A stretch of 29,649 nucleotides of DNA, from contig JAIVFH010000310.1 in the NCBI GenBank assembly GCA_025765595.1, positions 1 to 29,649 on the forward strand, in the 5' to 3' direction. A program made the position numbers and the translations under genes. Within the stretch, counting starts at the first letter, position 1, and each line of letters begins with the position of its first letter. The notes under the pieces were generated by a model. That model made no database searches and was not told the DNA's origin. It saw nothing but the letters and a program-made list of their open reading frames with translations. Positions 20,601 through 29,649 of the stretch are shown here, piece after piece. The stretch is from Obelidium mucronatum. Its lineage: Eukaryota > Chytridiomycota > Chytridiomycetes > Chytridiales > Chytriomycetaceae.

Positions 20601-21534
20601 GACATTCTTGTCCCCATAGAAGCCGCGGCTGGCGAGGGATTAGAAGTGGCTGTTGTGGCTGTTGCACTGGATTTTCGAGTCGTAGCACTGGCGGCCCGGG
20701 GGGTAATGCTAGCTGGCTTTTCTGTTATTGGAACAGTAAAAGTATCGGTAACTATCCGCCCTGAATTGAAAATTGAAGGTTGCAATTCAATCTTCTCAGA
20801 AGTAACCAAAGTTGAAGTGGTTGAGGCAGAAGACATGGTCTGAATTGGAACAGATTCATTTGCGTTCGTAAAAGTTATCATTTTTGCGGTAGTAGATGGC
20901 AACGCGATAGGTGTGGGTTTCACGATTACCATTGTTTTAGTTTCTGAGAGGAAAATAATCTGTGGAATGGAACCATTCGACACATCAGCTGTTGCAATGG
21001 AGCCAACTGATTTAGTTGAAGAACTGTCGCTTTGTGCAGTTGAAGTGATAGAAGTGCTCCCGAAAACAACCGGCATCAGTTTTTCAGTGACCGTGGGTGG
21101 GTTTGGAAGTGCAATTGTTGGTATTTGCGTGACTTTGGAGGTTTGAGTGGCTGGAGGGATACTTGCTGGAGATGGACTTTTGGATATCAATCTGGTGTTT
21201 TTAGAACTTGCCGAAGATTCTGCTGGGCCAATGAATATAAAACTGAATCGTAAGCAAAGATGGGGTTGAAGATCAGAGTGGGTTTACCGAAAGTCGTTGT
21301 AGAATATTCTTCCTGCGAATTCCCAAACGACAGTGCGACAGTTTTGGATGTTTTGTGAGCTACGTCGATTCCTAGTGCTGTATTCATCGCTGTTGTTTGA
21401 GCCAGAGACAGAGTGGCAGCTCCTTGAGTTGCGTTTGTTGTGGCTGTTGTGTTTGTTGACGTATGGGCCAGTGAGTCATCCACGGCAGCGGCCACGGCAG
21501 ACAGAAAGCCCAGCAGCGCGCAGCAAACACGCAT
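17611..21534 (-). CDS. Secreted Ser/Thr-rich protein with FNPG repeats
   Basis: Exons on the minus strand are 21534-21288, 21222-18778 and 18713-17611, giving 1264 residues. Introns are 65 bp (GTAAAC...CCAG) and 64 bp (GTTTTT...TCAG), both phase 1. The signal peptide is MRVCCALLGFLSAVAAA. The central exon carries 9-10 copies of a block of about 21 residues, TFNPGQ followed by TxTFTVPATEKLVIV, separated by 45-75 residues of Ser/Thr/Ala linker. The last exon is Ser/Thr-rich without clear copies apart from one IFNP remnant. It ends in a hydrophobic stretch (SLPLSFFFLFLLQ) that could be a GPI signal. The whole resembles fungal adhesins or wall mucins in build, but I do not recognise the repeat. 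It faces away from the MYND gene across 68 bp and converges on the PH gene with 54 bp between the stops. Confidence 0.85.
18821..20770 (-). repeat. Nine dispersed about 62-bp coding repeats (FNPG block)
   Basis: Conserved blocks lie on the plus-strand coordinates near 18821, 19090, 19340, 19550, 19763, 19969, 20195, 20476 and 20708. Each is about 62 bp long and, on the plus strand, ends with a CCCTGGATTGAA-like core. The spacing varies from about 206 to 281 bp because the linkers differ. The 20708 copy is the most diverged; a still weaker one may sit further upstream in the gene. Conservation is at the protein level as well as the DNA level. Confidence 0.85.
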
Positions 21535-21602
21535 CTCGTTTTTGTCCTATTTCTTGTCTCATCAGGTCTTGCTCGTTGCGGGTTGAAGTAATGAACTCGT
21601 GA
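21535..21602. promoter_or_regulatory. 68-bp divergent intergenic region (likely shared promoter)
   Basis: It lies between the start codons of the FNPG-repeat gene (-) and the MYND gene (+). With only 68 bp, the core promoters must overlap each other or the opposite gene. If the MYND protein starts at the second in-frame ATG (21627), the gap is 92 bp. No clear TATA motif is seen. Confidence 0.45.
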
Positions 21603-23468
21603 ATGAAATTTTCGAAGTGGGTTTTGATGGAAAACAAAAGCGAAGATCTCTTCTTCGAATTCCTCAGCAAGCGAACGGCGCTCGAAACACCGCTCTTGAT
21701 CCACCCGAAAAAGACGCGTCTTTATGCAGCCACACTGGGCGCTTTGGTCCAGCTGACCTGCAAGAAGCAAGTGGCCCGCTGGTCCTTCCATCTGCTTCCC
21801 TCACCCGATGAACATCCGTTTTATGCTGCTTGGTCTCTCCACGCAATATACACAGCATCTATAAAGTTTGCTTACTCGTATTCTGACCGACTGGCGCTTC
21901 AATCCCATCTGGATGATGCAAGTGGTTGGCTGAAGAATCATCCCTCAAATTCCTTGCTGTCCCAAAAAATCAACAAGGCCAAAGGAGAACTTAAAACTCT
22001 GCTGAAACAATCGATGGAGCTGGAAATGGCTGAAAGGTATTTCACTGAAAAGAAAGCAGACTTTCGATTCCTGGTCCCTCTAGCCTTCAATCGTTTCTTT
22101 GGGCTGCCTTCTGGCCTCCATTACCATAAAACTCGCTATTGCGGCTTGATTTTAATGGCACCCATTGATTTAGGCTCTGATTTTGATTGGAGAGATTACT
22201 TGGACCGGGTAGAACGCGACGAAAAGGAATTCCCAGCTTATACAGCGCTTCTGCTGCAGAAATATTACTCTTGCTGTAATTTTCATGGCGATTCAGACTC
22301 TTTGAACAAACTGTACAAGGCACAAAGTATGTTTGGCTTCATGTCAAAACAGCCAGTCATGCAAACGCTGGAATTCGATCTCTTTGGGTTTCACGGAGAA
22401 TTCATGACTATTGAGTCCGTCTTATTTACCTCAAACTATAATGGATACCGCACCCGGCTTGCCGAATCGATTAAACTTCTTGAGCAACAGCAACAACCAA
22501 CCATTTCGATTGACTTCACGTTAAATCATCACGATCAAATAATTAAGGAAGAAAAAAGACGGATTAGGCATCTCGAAGCGCGTCAATACGAGTGTGCTCG
22601 AAGCCGTGACCTCATTACTGAATACTCTCTCGCCCATGGCGCGACTCAAAAGCACAGAGTACTCAAGGATCTATATAATTGCATAAAATCATCGAAATCC
22701 ATGGTTTCCGATACCCTACACGAATTTGTTGACATGTTATGTTCAACGTCCACTGACACCTTACTGAAGGCGATCGCATTATATCTCTCGTTCACGCTCT
22801 TTCTGAAGCAAGGCATTGAAATTCCAGAGATATTTTTGAAAGCGGTGCAAGGTTTCAATTCCCTTTTCACTGATGACAAGGAACATTTTGTTCGGGGCTT
22901 TTGGAGTGGCTTTAAAGAATCACCAGAAGCAAGCTCGATGTCGCGAGCACTAAAACCCGATATCAATAAGGTTACATTTTATTGGATGTCTCAAGCGCGT
23001 TCTCATCTGACGAAAACACAAACGATACCGACAACACTTTCGATTCAAGACGACATTTTTATTTCATCCAAATCTCCTTACTCATGCCACCAATGCAAAA
23101 AAAGTTTTCCAGATACTTTTTTAACTTGCTGTCAAATATGTAAGTCCGCTTGGTATTGTGGACGTGTTTGTCAAATAATGGATTGGAATGTTGAGCATTC
23201 CAAGGTTTGCAGAGATGCAAATGATTTGCAAACAGGGGATGTTGTTCGAGTCCACAGTCTTTATCAAGATGGGCTAAGATGGAATGGGCGTTTATGTGAG
23301 GTTCTCGATCGGCGCGATAGGTTCAGGATGCTGTTGCAAGTGAAACCTTATGGGCAGATTCTAAAAGGAGATGAAATTTGGGTTTCTTCGGAAAATGTTG
23401 TTCGTGTTATGGCGATTGAGAATCAGCATTCAAGAAATATGTTACCATTCGTCACAACAAATTTATAA
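21603..23468 (+). CDS. MYND zinc-finger protein
   Basis: This is a single-exon gene of 621 residues; an in-frame ATG at 21627 is an alternative start. Residues about 495-536 form a MYND finger: C-x2-C, then CCQIC, then WYCGRVC, and EHSKVC with the final His-x3-Cys. This is a zinc-binding protein-interaction fold. The region directly after it (GDVVRVHSLYQDGLRWNGRL, then CEVLDRRDRFRMLL) looks like a small SH3-like barrel. The N-terminal 490 residues are mostly helical and unrecognised. No SET domain is present, so it is not an SMYD methyltransferase. Its stop is 95 bp from the stop of the convergent PAH gene. Confidence 0.85.
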   Translation: MKFSKWVLMENKSEDLFFEFLSKRTALETPLLIHPKKTRLYAATLGALVQLTCKKQVARWSFHLLPSPDEHPFYAAWSLHAIYTASIKFAYSYSDRLALQSHLDDASGWLKNHPSNSLLSQKINKAKGELKTLLKQSMELEMAERYFTEKKADFRFLVPLAFNRFFGLPSGLHYHKTRYCGLILMAPIDLGSDFDWRDYLDRVERDEKEFPAYTALLLQKYYSCCNFHGDSDSLNKLYKAQSMFGFMSKQPVMQTLEFDLFGFHGEFMTIESVLFTSNYNGYRTRLAESIKLLEQQQQPTISIDFTLNHHDQIIKEEKRRIRHLEARQYECARSRDLITEYSLAHGATQKHRVLKDLYNCIKSSKSMVSDTLHEFVDMLCSTSTDTLLKAIALYLSFTLFLKQGIEIPEIFLKAVQGFNSLFTDDKEHFVRGFWSGFKESPEASSMSRALKPDINKVTFYWMSQARSHLTKTQTIPTTLSIQDDIFISSKSPYSCHQCKKSFPDTFLTCCQICKSAWYCGRVCQIMDWNVEHSKVCRDANDLQTGDVVRVHSLYQDGLRWNGRLCEVLDRRDRFRMLLQVKPYGQILKGDEIWVSSENVVRVMAIENQHSRNMLPFVTTNL

Positions 23469-23563
23469 ATTATTATTCTTTATTTCAATATGTCTTGCAC
23501 CTCAAGTCGTCCAAAAAAAGTTGACCAAAAGCGTCCATTTCCAATTGTGTGCATCCAAACTAT

Positions 23564-25244
23564 TTACATACCAATATAACCAACCATCACCAAAGCCCCG
23601 CATCCCACGATTCCAATAAAAACCGTTCCCTTCCACATCCATTGTCGAACGCGCTTCCAAAACTTAAGCCACCCATCGGCATCATCCCCAGCAGTCGCGC
23701 GGATTTCTGGAACTCCAGCTTCCAAAGCCGTTCCAGTTCTTCTTGCATGTTCTCGACACCAATCTTCATAAGTCATCAGCAATGGGGTCCGATCGCTCAC
23801 ATTAACTAACGTTGAAAGGGGCGCTGCGGAATGCTGTTGTTGCTGTTGGCGATGGTGAAGATGATGGATGGAAGATCGCCTTCCGGCTCCATGGGTTGGG
23901 CTTGAGGCAGTACTGGTATTATTTGAATCGCCATTTGTTAAAGAACTCTTGCGCGAATGACTTCCTGGCACACAAGGGACTGAAGCCAAGTTTTCTGCGA
24001 GCATATTATTGGCCCACGACCCCATACTTTTACTCTTTCGATGATGCGCCTTTTTAACCGAAGATACTGCAGGATTTTCCACCAGAATAGAGGCGCCGGC
24101 AGGCGGAGATGGCGGTAAGAGACCTGCAAATGATACTCGAGCAATAACTGCTTTGAATTCTGAGAGCAGATCAGGCTGGTCTTTAAGAAGTTGGGTTGCT
24201 TGGTAGATAGCCTGAATGTAGAAAAAGTATATTAGCTTCGTTCGTTAAGACAGATCAAATACACACAGCTGGGTATGATGACGGGCTGACACGGCTTTCT
24301 GTAATCAAATTCAGAAATTGATGGTATTTTCCGGGGAATCCTTCCTCCAAGAATCGTAGCTACAGCGATCTAATTTAGAGAGGGTATTGTCTTCAACCAC
24401 CACCAAGAACTTTTACCTGGACTTTGTATGTAAAATCCACCATCAAATCATCCGATTCTACTTTTTTCTCGCTATAGCTTTGTGCTCCAAGCTCTTCTGG
24501 GATTTCTAAAGCCCCACCTGGAACTGGTGCAACGCTGGGTGCTCCAAACCAGGGGTTGGAATCCGCTAAGGCAGTTGGAGATTCAATTCGATCGCTCAAA
24601 GAGCTAAATGGAGACACCTGCTGCTCCTCCATGGGAATCTCGGGTTGAATTGATTCTGATTCCTCAAAATGTATCTTTTTGTGGGGCTGCAGGGACTCCT
24701 CTTCAACATAACTATTAGCCCTTTTTGGATGATTTGTCCAATCCGAAGCATGAGGTTCAGCTGCCGGAGCGGTAGCTGTCAGCACGGTGCTCGCTGGTTT
24801 TACGGACTCTTCCAAAGTTGACCCAAAACGAGAATATGTTTCACTGAATGTAGAGCACTTGGAATTTCCTTCTCGTATCTACATTTGGACATCACATTAT
24901 TTTAGTGATGATAATATATACCAAGATTGGGGCTAGGGCTAACCATATCAACTGTAACTCCGGCGGGTAAAAAGACTTCAAAGCCACCAATCAAATCCTC
25001 GCGATTCAAGTCACTAAACAAGTCGTCCACTTCAGAAATGAGACCGCGTTTTGTCAGCTGTCGTTTTTTAAATCTGCTCATGATTCCCAGGAACTGCACG
25101 GCCAAGTAAGGTTAGCAAGCATCCTAACATTCATTTGCGTACCCTTTTGTAGTTATCTGGCGTCAGAGTCTTTTGCAGCTTGGCAATATATTCTTTTGCG
25201 CGAATGGCTTTCTCTGCCGTGTTGGGTGATGGGGCCTCCATCAT
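23564..25244 (-). CDS. PAH-domain (Sin3-type) protein with a C-terminal membrane anchor
   Basis: Exons on the minus strand are 25244-25143, 25093-24944, 24878-24417, 24359-24267 and 24211-23564, giving 484 residues with matching phases. Introns are 49-65 bp. The second donor (GTTAGC at 24943) is weak, and GTATAT slightly downstream is an alternative. Residues about 12-77 match a paired amphipathic helix domain: AKEYIAKLQ, NYKRFLGIMSRF, ISEVDDLF, DLIGGFEVFLP. Residues about 233-293 form a second one: YHQFLNLI, AIYQATQLLKDQPDLLSEFK. Between them lies an acidic, Ser/Pro-rich linker. After the second PAH come a basic Ser-rich stretch, a His/Gln run and a final hydrophobic helix (TVFIGIVGCGALVMVGYIGM). 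Sin3 proteins are nuclear corepressor scaffolds and have an HDAC-interacting region; none is seen here. A membrane-anchored PAH protein is unusual. Confidence 0.82.
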
Positions 25245-25454
25245 ATATATGTCTGATGTGTTTTTTAAATATTAGACCAGGGGCCCAGAACCGCAGATTT
25301 CCTCCGCATTTTCAAGGTCAGTGTCACTAGCTGGAAATAAACAGATAACAACATGAATTCTAGAAGTATTGCCGAAGCGATTGACGTATATTCCAGAATA
25401 TTTTGGAGAACAATCAGAAAAGAAAAAACTCAGCATCCCTGGCTTTTAGTATCC
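25245..25454. promoter_or_regulatory. Divergent promoter region between PAH gene and secreted-protein gene
   Basis: About 210 bp separate the PAH start (25244, minus) from the preferred start of the secreted protein (25455, plus). An in-frame ATG at 25353 gives a shorter gap of 108 bp, but the signal peptide argues for 25455. TATATAT at 25243-25250 touches the PAH start codon. No other motif is clear. Confidence 0.4.
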
Positions 25455-28059
25455 ATGAAGTTCAGCTTTTTAGTTTTCGCGTTCCTGATATCGACCGCGT
25501 CTGCGCAGCTGGCAGAAGGAACTTACAATCTCCTTGTGAACACACCCAAGTGCTTTTCCTTTAGCTTCCTACTTGGACCGACTCAAACAGGAAAAGGCAT
25601 CTACTTTGTTTCGACACTGACGCCAAAGCTTGTGTCACCACTCACACCCAAGTATGATCCAGCGTGTATTGCTACAATCACGTTCAAGCCTGGGAAAGGA
25701 ATTTTTGAACCTTACACTATGGGTAAAGATCCTTTGTACAATGGGACCTGTTCTGGTACAACTTTCACTAGCATGCAGTACTTCTTCCCCAGTATTGGCC
25801 TAGTCTTTCCTAACTCTCAGCAAATGTTTTTACGTGATGCTAAGTTGACAAACCAAATGGTCATTTCAATTTGGTTTGAAACTTTATCCGTCGCTTGCGA
25901 GTATTCATACTACTCAAACTCAGTTGCTCCACGTGGTTACTACCAGCAAGATGGCGAAGCTGTATGTGGATCTCAAGCCCCTTCAGTGCAATCGAAATAT
26001 ACAAACCTGAATTGCCTCTCGAGCTTCGAAACAATCACCTCCACTATTCCAAGCATTAAACTTACAACCCGTAGTCCTGCGTGTCCAAGCGATACAAGCG
26101 GATATCAGGCGTTTGCGGCTGTTTACGGTGTTCAGCCACAAGATGTGACAATCTTTGAAAAAGCTAACGGCCAAAAAGTCACTGTAATTGTGTCACAAGG
26201 AGCTAGATCTAATACTCCAGTCACTCAATGTATTCTCAATTACAATTTCGTTCCTGGGGGCTCCACAGTTCCAAGTCTTTTCATGCCACTGTCTGGAATC
26301 TACACCTTGTACAGTCGCAGTGTATTACCTTCAACACCATCGGCGCCTTCTGGACCTTCGGGATCATCTAAAAGAGGCGAAGATACACTTGCCGGGAGCT
26401 GCTTCGATTCTTTCAAATTCGACCAGTATGTTGATTCTATCCGGTTTCTTGGAGGTTGCAATGGTGTTCCAAACGACACAACCAGTCGATTGAATCAGGG
26501 GCTCACAAACAAGGCTGCAAGCTTTGCGTCCTATACGGGAACCTTTGACACAATCGACTTTGCCCCAGAGTACCCAGCTACCAAAAGAGAGGTCCAAGTG
26601 ATCAATTCGAGTCCTGCATTCTATTACAAACTGCTGCGTTGCGGAAAGCAAGAGTGCGGAAACTCCATTGGGACTACTATAGCCGACTGTTACTGTGATA
26701 AAGACCAAGGAACATGTCAAACGGGCAAAGCGGACCAACCAAACGGATTTTGCTGCAAAAACACACCCCTTACAAGTTATCCAGCTGGAATGAATTGCGG
26801 CCTTGTTTCTGATGGATGTGGAGGCACTGTTCCCGAGAAATTCTGTGCCAATGGAGATGTGTGCAGTAAAAATGTGTGCGTTACTCCAGACACAGATGAA
26901 AGCTATGTACAAGCTGCAAATAACCTTGGCCAAAGCTGGACGCCACCTTGCGCGACAAACTGTCTCAAACTCGTGCGTGTTTGTTTTGTGTGATGAGGAA
27001 TATCGCTAACTTCCCAATTTCCAGTATCCCAACATATCTTCCGAAGCCGTCCTCAAGGCCTCGTGCTATGATCCATCTGGGGCCTTGGAAAAGTATTCTG
27101 CCTGTTTTGAAAACTGCTCTCCGAATTTGAGTGAAAGGGTAAGGATGCCGCCCTACAATAGGTTTGGAGTGCTAAACCTGGACCAGGCTTTCTTTGCATT
27201 GAACAAACTCTGTTCAGCATACTTGGTTCCAGTTCCAGAGATCGAAAATTTCACCATGTCTGTCTTGACACTCAAACTAAAAGCTCCAAAAGTTGTCCTT
27301 CTGTCACTTTCTGCAGGCTTCAACTCGAATTTTAGCATCAGAACCAACTTTTCTAACAACTACACTGGCCCAATAGAAGTGAAAAAGCGCGACGCATCAA
27401 TAACGTTGTATGATTTACCAGCATTCTTAAAGTGTGAAATTCTTCCCATTATTTTATCCTATCGAGTCTGTGCAGGAGGTTTGAGTGATGAAGGTTGTAG
27501 TGGACAGATTTCGAATCATGTCAAAACTATTTACTTGGATCCCAAGTTGAATTCTGACGCTTCAGGATGGCCGAAAAAAGTGTGTCGTTCAGGTTTTGAA
27601 TGCGGTTCTGACTCTGATGGTTGCGGTGGTACGATTGCGAGTTGCGGAACGTGTAAGACAGGATTTCAATGTGAGGAGAATAAGTGCATAACAACCACAA
27701 CTACAACTACAACTACTGCAACTTCTACTGCTACTGCTACTGCTACTGCTACTGCTACTGCTACTGCTACTACAACGACTACTTCAACGACTACAACAAC
27801 GGCGACAACTACCGCAACTACTACAACAACGGCGACAACTGAAACTGTGACCACAACTACTGCTACTGAAGTTGCAACAACCACCACCGTCTCAACGATT
27901 TCGAGCTCTGCTGACGTTGCGTACACAGTATCAACGACTTATGTTCCGAGCAAAACTGCGACAGCCACGATCAGCAAACCAAGCGACCTTTACGTGAACG
28001 CGGGTGAAATTGTAGCTGCTGGTGGATTGGGATTAGTTGGCGCCGCACTTCTTCTCTAA
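25455..28059 (+). CDS. Secreted Cys-rich protein, paralogue of the gene at 963-5686
   Basis: Exons are 25455-26972, 27025-27138 and 27187-28059, giving 834 residues. The first intron (GTGCGT...CCAG, 52 bp) is required. The second (GTAAGG...CCAG, 48 bp) is a multiple of three with no stop, so it could be retained and add 16 residues. Its position matches an intron in the paralogue. The signal peptide is MKFSFLVFAFLISTASA. One copy of the extracellular module is present, unlike the paralogue's two. It ends with FYYKLLRCGKQECG and DCYCDKDQGTC. Then come MNCGLVSDGCGGT, a CFEM-like CATNC/SACFENC region, GFECGSDSDGCGGTI, a Thr/Ala tract and a hydrophobic tail (AAGGLGLVGAALLL) like a GPI signal. It is probably a surface-anchored protein of the same lineage-specific family. 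Its stop is 64 bp before the REI1 start. Confidence 0.87.
27718..27771 (+). repeat. ACTGCT hexanucleotide microsatellite in coding sequence
   Basis: About eight copies of ACTGCT encode a Thr-Ala run within a longer Thr-rich tract (about 27691-27900) of the secreted protein. Copy number changes keep the frame, so the stalk length can vary without breaking the gene. Confidence 0.85.
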
Positions 28060-28117
28060 TGATCGTTTTTTTTTTTTGTTTTTGTTTTTTTCTTTCTTTT
28101 GTTTTGAAATACTTCTC

Positions 28118-28123
28118 AATAAA
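28118..28123 (+). terminator. Probable polyadenylation signal AATAAA abutting a start codon
   Basis: AATAAA lies 58 bp after the stop of the secreted-protein gene and directly touches the ATG of the REI1 gene (AATAAAATG). It may end the upstream transcript or simply be the A-rich leader of REI1. Confidence 0.4.
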
Positions 28124-29649
28124 ATGTCCTCATCTGAATACGAAACCGCCTCTCAGTTCAGCGACCACTCGGCTCTAACAGCAACGTCAGCTTCTACAAT
28201 TCCAATCGAAGGATCATTGTTCACCTGTCTAGCTGTAAGTAGGACATTTGGCAAGCCAGGAGTCAAGCTGACGCCCTTCAATGTTCCAAAAACAGTGCCA
28301 TGTTGCTTTCCGCAGTGCCGACAATCAGAGAGACCATTACCGGTCAGACTGGCACAGATACAACTTGAAGAGAAAGGTGGCTGAGCTTCCACCAGTTTCC
28401 ATGGAGAACTTTGCGCAACGATTGTCTGGTAACGTGCGCCCTCTTTCTTTTGATTTGCAATCCCGAGATTTTAACACTTTTCTAGCTCAAGCGGCAAAGT
28501 CTTCCGAAGATGCTGCCAAGCAAGGATTCAGTGCAACTTGTCAAGTCTGCAGGTGTGTTTTGTTTTTGTCTTGTACTTGACCACGTTTCAAACGCCTGCC
28601 CCCCCCTGCTTGCTATCAGGAAAACTTATTCAACCGAGAATGGATACGCGAATCATTTGGCTTCAAAGAAACACAAGGAGGCCCAGGTTGCATGGGATAA
28701 AGCGGAAGCCAGTGGAGTCAGATTAGGTAAAATGGGGGGAATGTCATAGTAAAGGAATACGGAAGCTAAAGCATCCCAATCTTTTTTTTTTTTCTGTTTT
28801 CGTTTCACACAGCAAAACAATCAGCGAGTAGTGGAACTGCTGCCGCTACCCCTACCGCCGCATCATCCTCTCAAGACGCAGCTCCGAAAGCCCAAGTTCC
28901 ATGGAGAGTACAACTCGCCTCCGCTCAAACAGAAGACGAATTAAATGCAGTCATTGACTCAAAGATTGCAGCTTCAATCCACTTGGACCCCCACCAAGAT
29001 TGTCTCTTTTGTACAAACAAATCCGAATCTATGGAATCAAACCTCAAGCATATGGCTGTTGCGCACAGCTTTTTTGTTCCCGATTTGGAATTCTTGGTGG
29101 ATATGGAAGGGTTGTTGCGGTATTTGGCTGAGAAGATTAGTGTGGGCAATGTGTGTATTTTTTGTAATGGAAAAGGACGCGCTTTGCATACCCTGGAAGC
29201 TGTACGAAAGCATATGGTTCGTTTTGTGAAAAGGCTTTTTTTTTTTATTTCTTTAAACTCTTTTTATTTCTATTCACTGATATTTATTTTGTTTACTTGA
29301 CGTTGAACAGATTGACAAGGGACATTGCAAAGTCGAATACGAAGACGGCGGCGAACTCGAATTAGGCGACTTCTACGACTTCAGCTCCACATGGGCAGAC
29401 GAACGAAGACGACGAAGAAGCAGAATGGGAAGACATGGAAGATGGCGAAACCGAAGGAATGGAAATCGACCCCTCAGAAATCGAAGACGCCATTGTCGCG
29501 CGACGCGCCAGAAAGAGAGTGCCCATCCTCAGTGAAGACGGAATGCAACTCACACTTCCCTCTGGAAAAAAGATTCTCCACAAGAACGCCCACGTGATTC
29601 GAGTCCCCAAAAACCCCACTTCCCGATTCGCTGGCAATCACGCGAAGTG
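28124..29649 (+). CDS. REI1: REI1/ZNF622-like 60S ribosome assembly factor, partial, apparent frameshift
   Basis: Exons are 28124-28234, 28296-28552, 28620-28726, 28813-29216 and 29311 to the window end, with introns of 61-94 bp. Four C2H2-type fingers are in the REI1 order: CLACHVAFRSADNQRDHYR; CQVCRKTYSTENGYANHL; CLFCTNKSESMESNLKHM; CIFCNGKGRALHTLEAVRKH, the last followed by DKGHC across an intron. Then come FYDFSSTW and an acidic stretch, and the conserved C-terminal LPSGKKI. REI1 proteins act in the cytoplasm on late pre-60S particles and help release and recycle shuttling factors. The acidic stretch after TWADE is readable only in the next frame from 29405 (DEDDEEAEWEDM). A single extra base around 29401-29404 therefore breaks the gene, or is a sequence error. 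The gene runs off the window, so the C-terminus is missing. Confidence 0.9.

Noticed and set aside
18813..20843. Two long plus-strand open frames (425 and 250 codons)
   Set aside because: They lie exactly antisense to the FNPG-repeat exon. Their Val/Thr-rich, repetitive translation is the mirror of a Ser/Thr-rich coding sequence lacking stop complements. They have no signal peptide or domain of their own.
27666..27926. Minus-strand open frame of Val repeats
   Set aside because: It is the shadow of the Thr/Ala microsatellite in the secreted-protein gene.

Overview
The window is nuclear DNA from a eukaryote with a compact, intron-bearing genome. Introns are short (about 46-124 bp, one of about 300 bp), mostly GT-AG, with 50-180 bp between most genes. 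The gene content suggests an early-diverging zoosporic (chytrid-like) fungus: a REI1/ZNF622 ribosome-assembly factor, a mitochondrial inner-membrane protein, multi-Myb, PH, MYND and Sin3-type PAH proteins, and large secreted Cys- or Thr-rich proteins with GPI-like tails. The lineage is an inference from gene style; no rRNA or other marker is present.

Layout. 1-962: mostly non-coding, with a small relic (376-445) of the 3' end of the next gene. 963-5686 (+): three-exon gene for a large secreted, internally duplicated Cys-rich protein with a GPI-like tail. 5591-9463: a 17-unit tandem array of 209- and 242-bp units that begins inside the last 32 codons of that gene. 9549-10393 (+): small mitochondrial membrane protein. 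10443-13417 (+): multi-exon protein with at least seven Myb/SANT repeats; one intron holds about 11 GC-rich palindromes. 13733-14614 (-): seven-TM protein. 14798-15373 (+): DUF4291 protein. 15435-17556 (+): PH-domain protein whose first intron is GC-AG. 17611-21534 (-): 1264-residue secreted Ser/Thr-rich protein with 9-10 copies of an unrecognised FNPG repeat. 21603-23468 (+): MYND zinc-finger protein. 23564-25244 (-): protein with two PAH domains and a C-terminal membrane segment. 25455-28059 (+): second member of the secreted Cys-rich family. 28124-end (+): REI1-like protein, cut by the window edge and carrying an apparent one-base frameshift.

Three of the genes (963-5686, 17611-21534, 25455-28059) encode secreted, probably surface-anchored proteins: two paralogues and one mucin-like repeat protein. 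Together with the relic and the array, this looks like a locus of evolving surface proteins set among housekeeping genes. The most unusual items are the tandem array that repeats a GPI-signal-coding 3' end, the membrane-anchored PAH protein, the FNPG repeat family and the palindrome cluster inside a Myb-gene intron. Exon boundaries were found by matching reading phase with splice signals by eye and have no transcript support.
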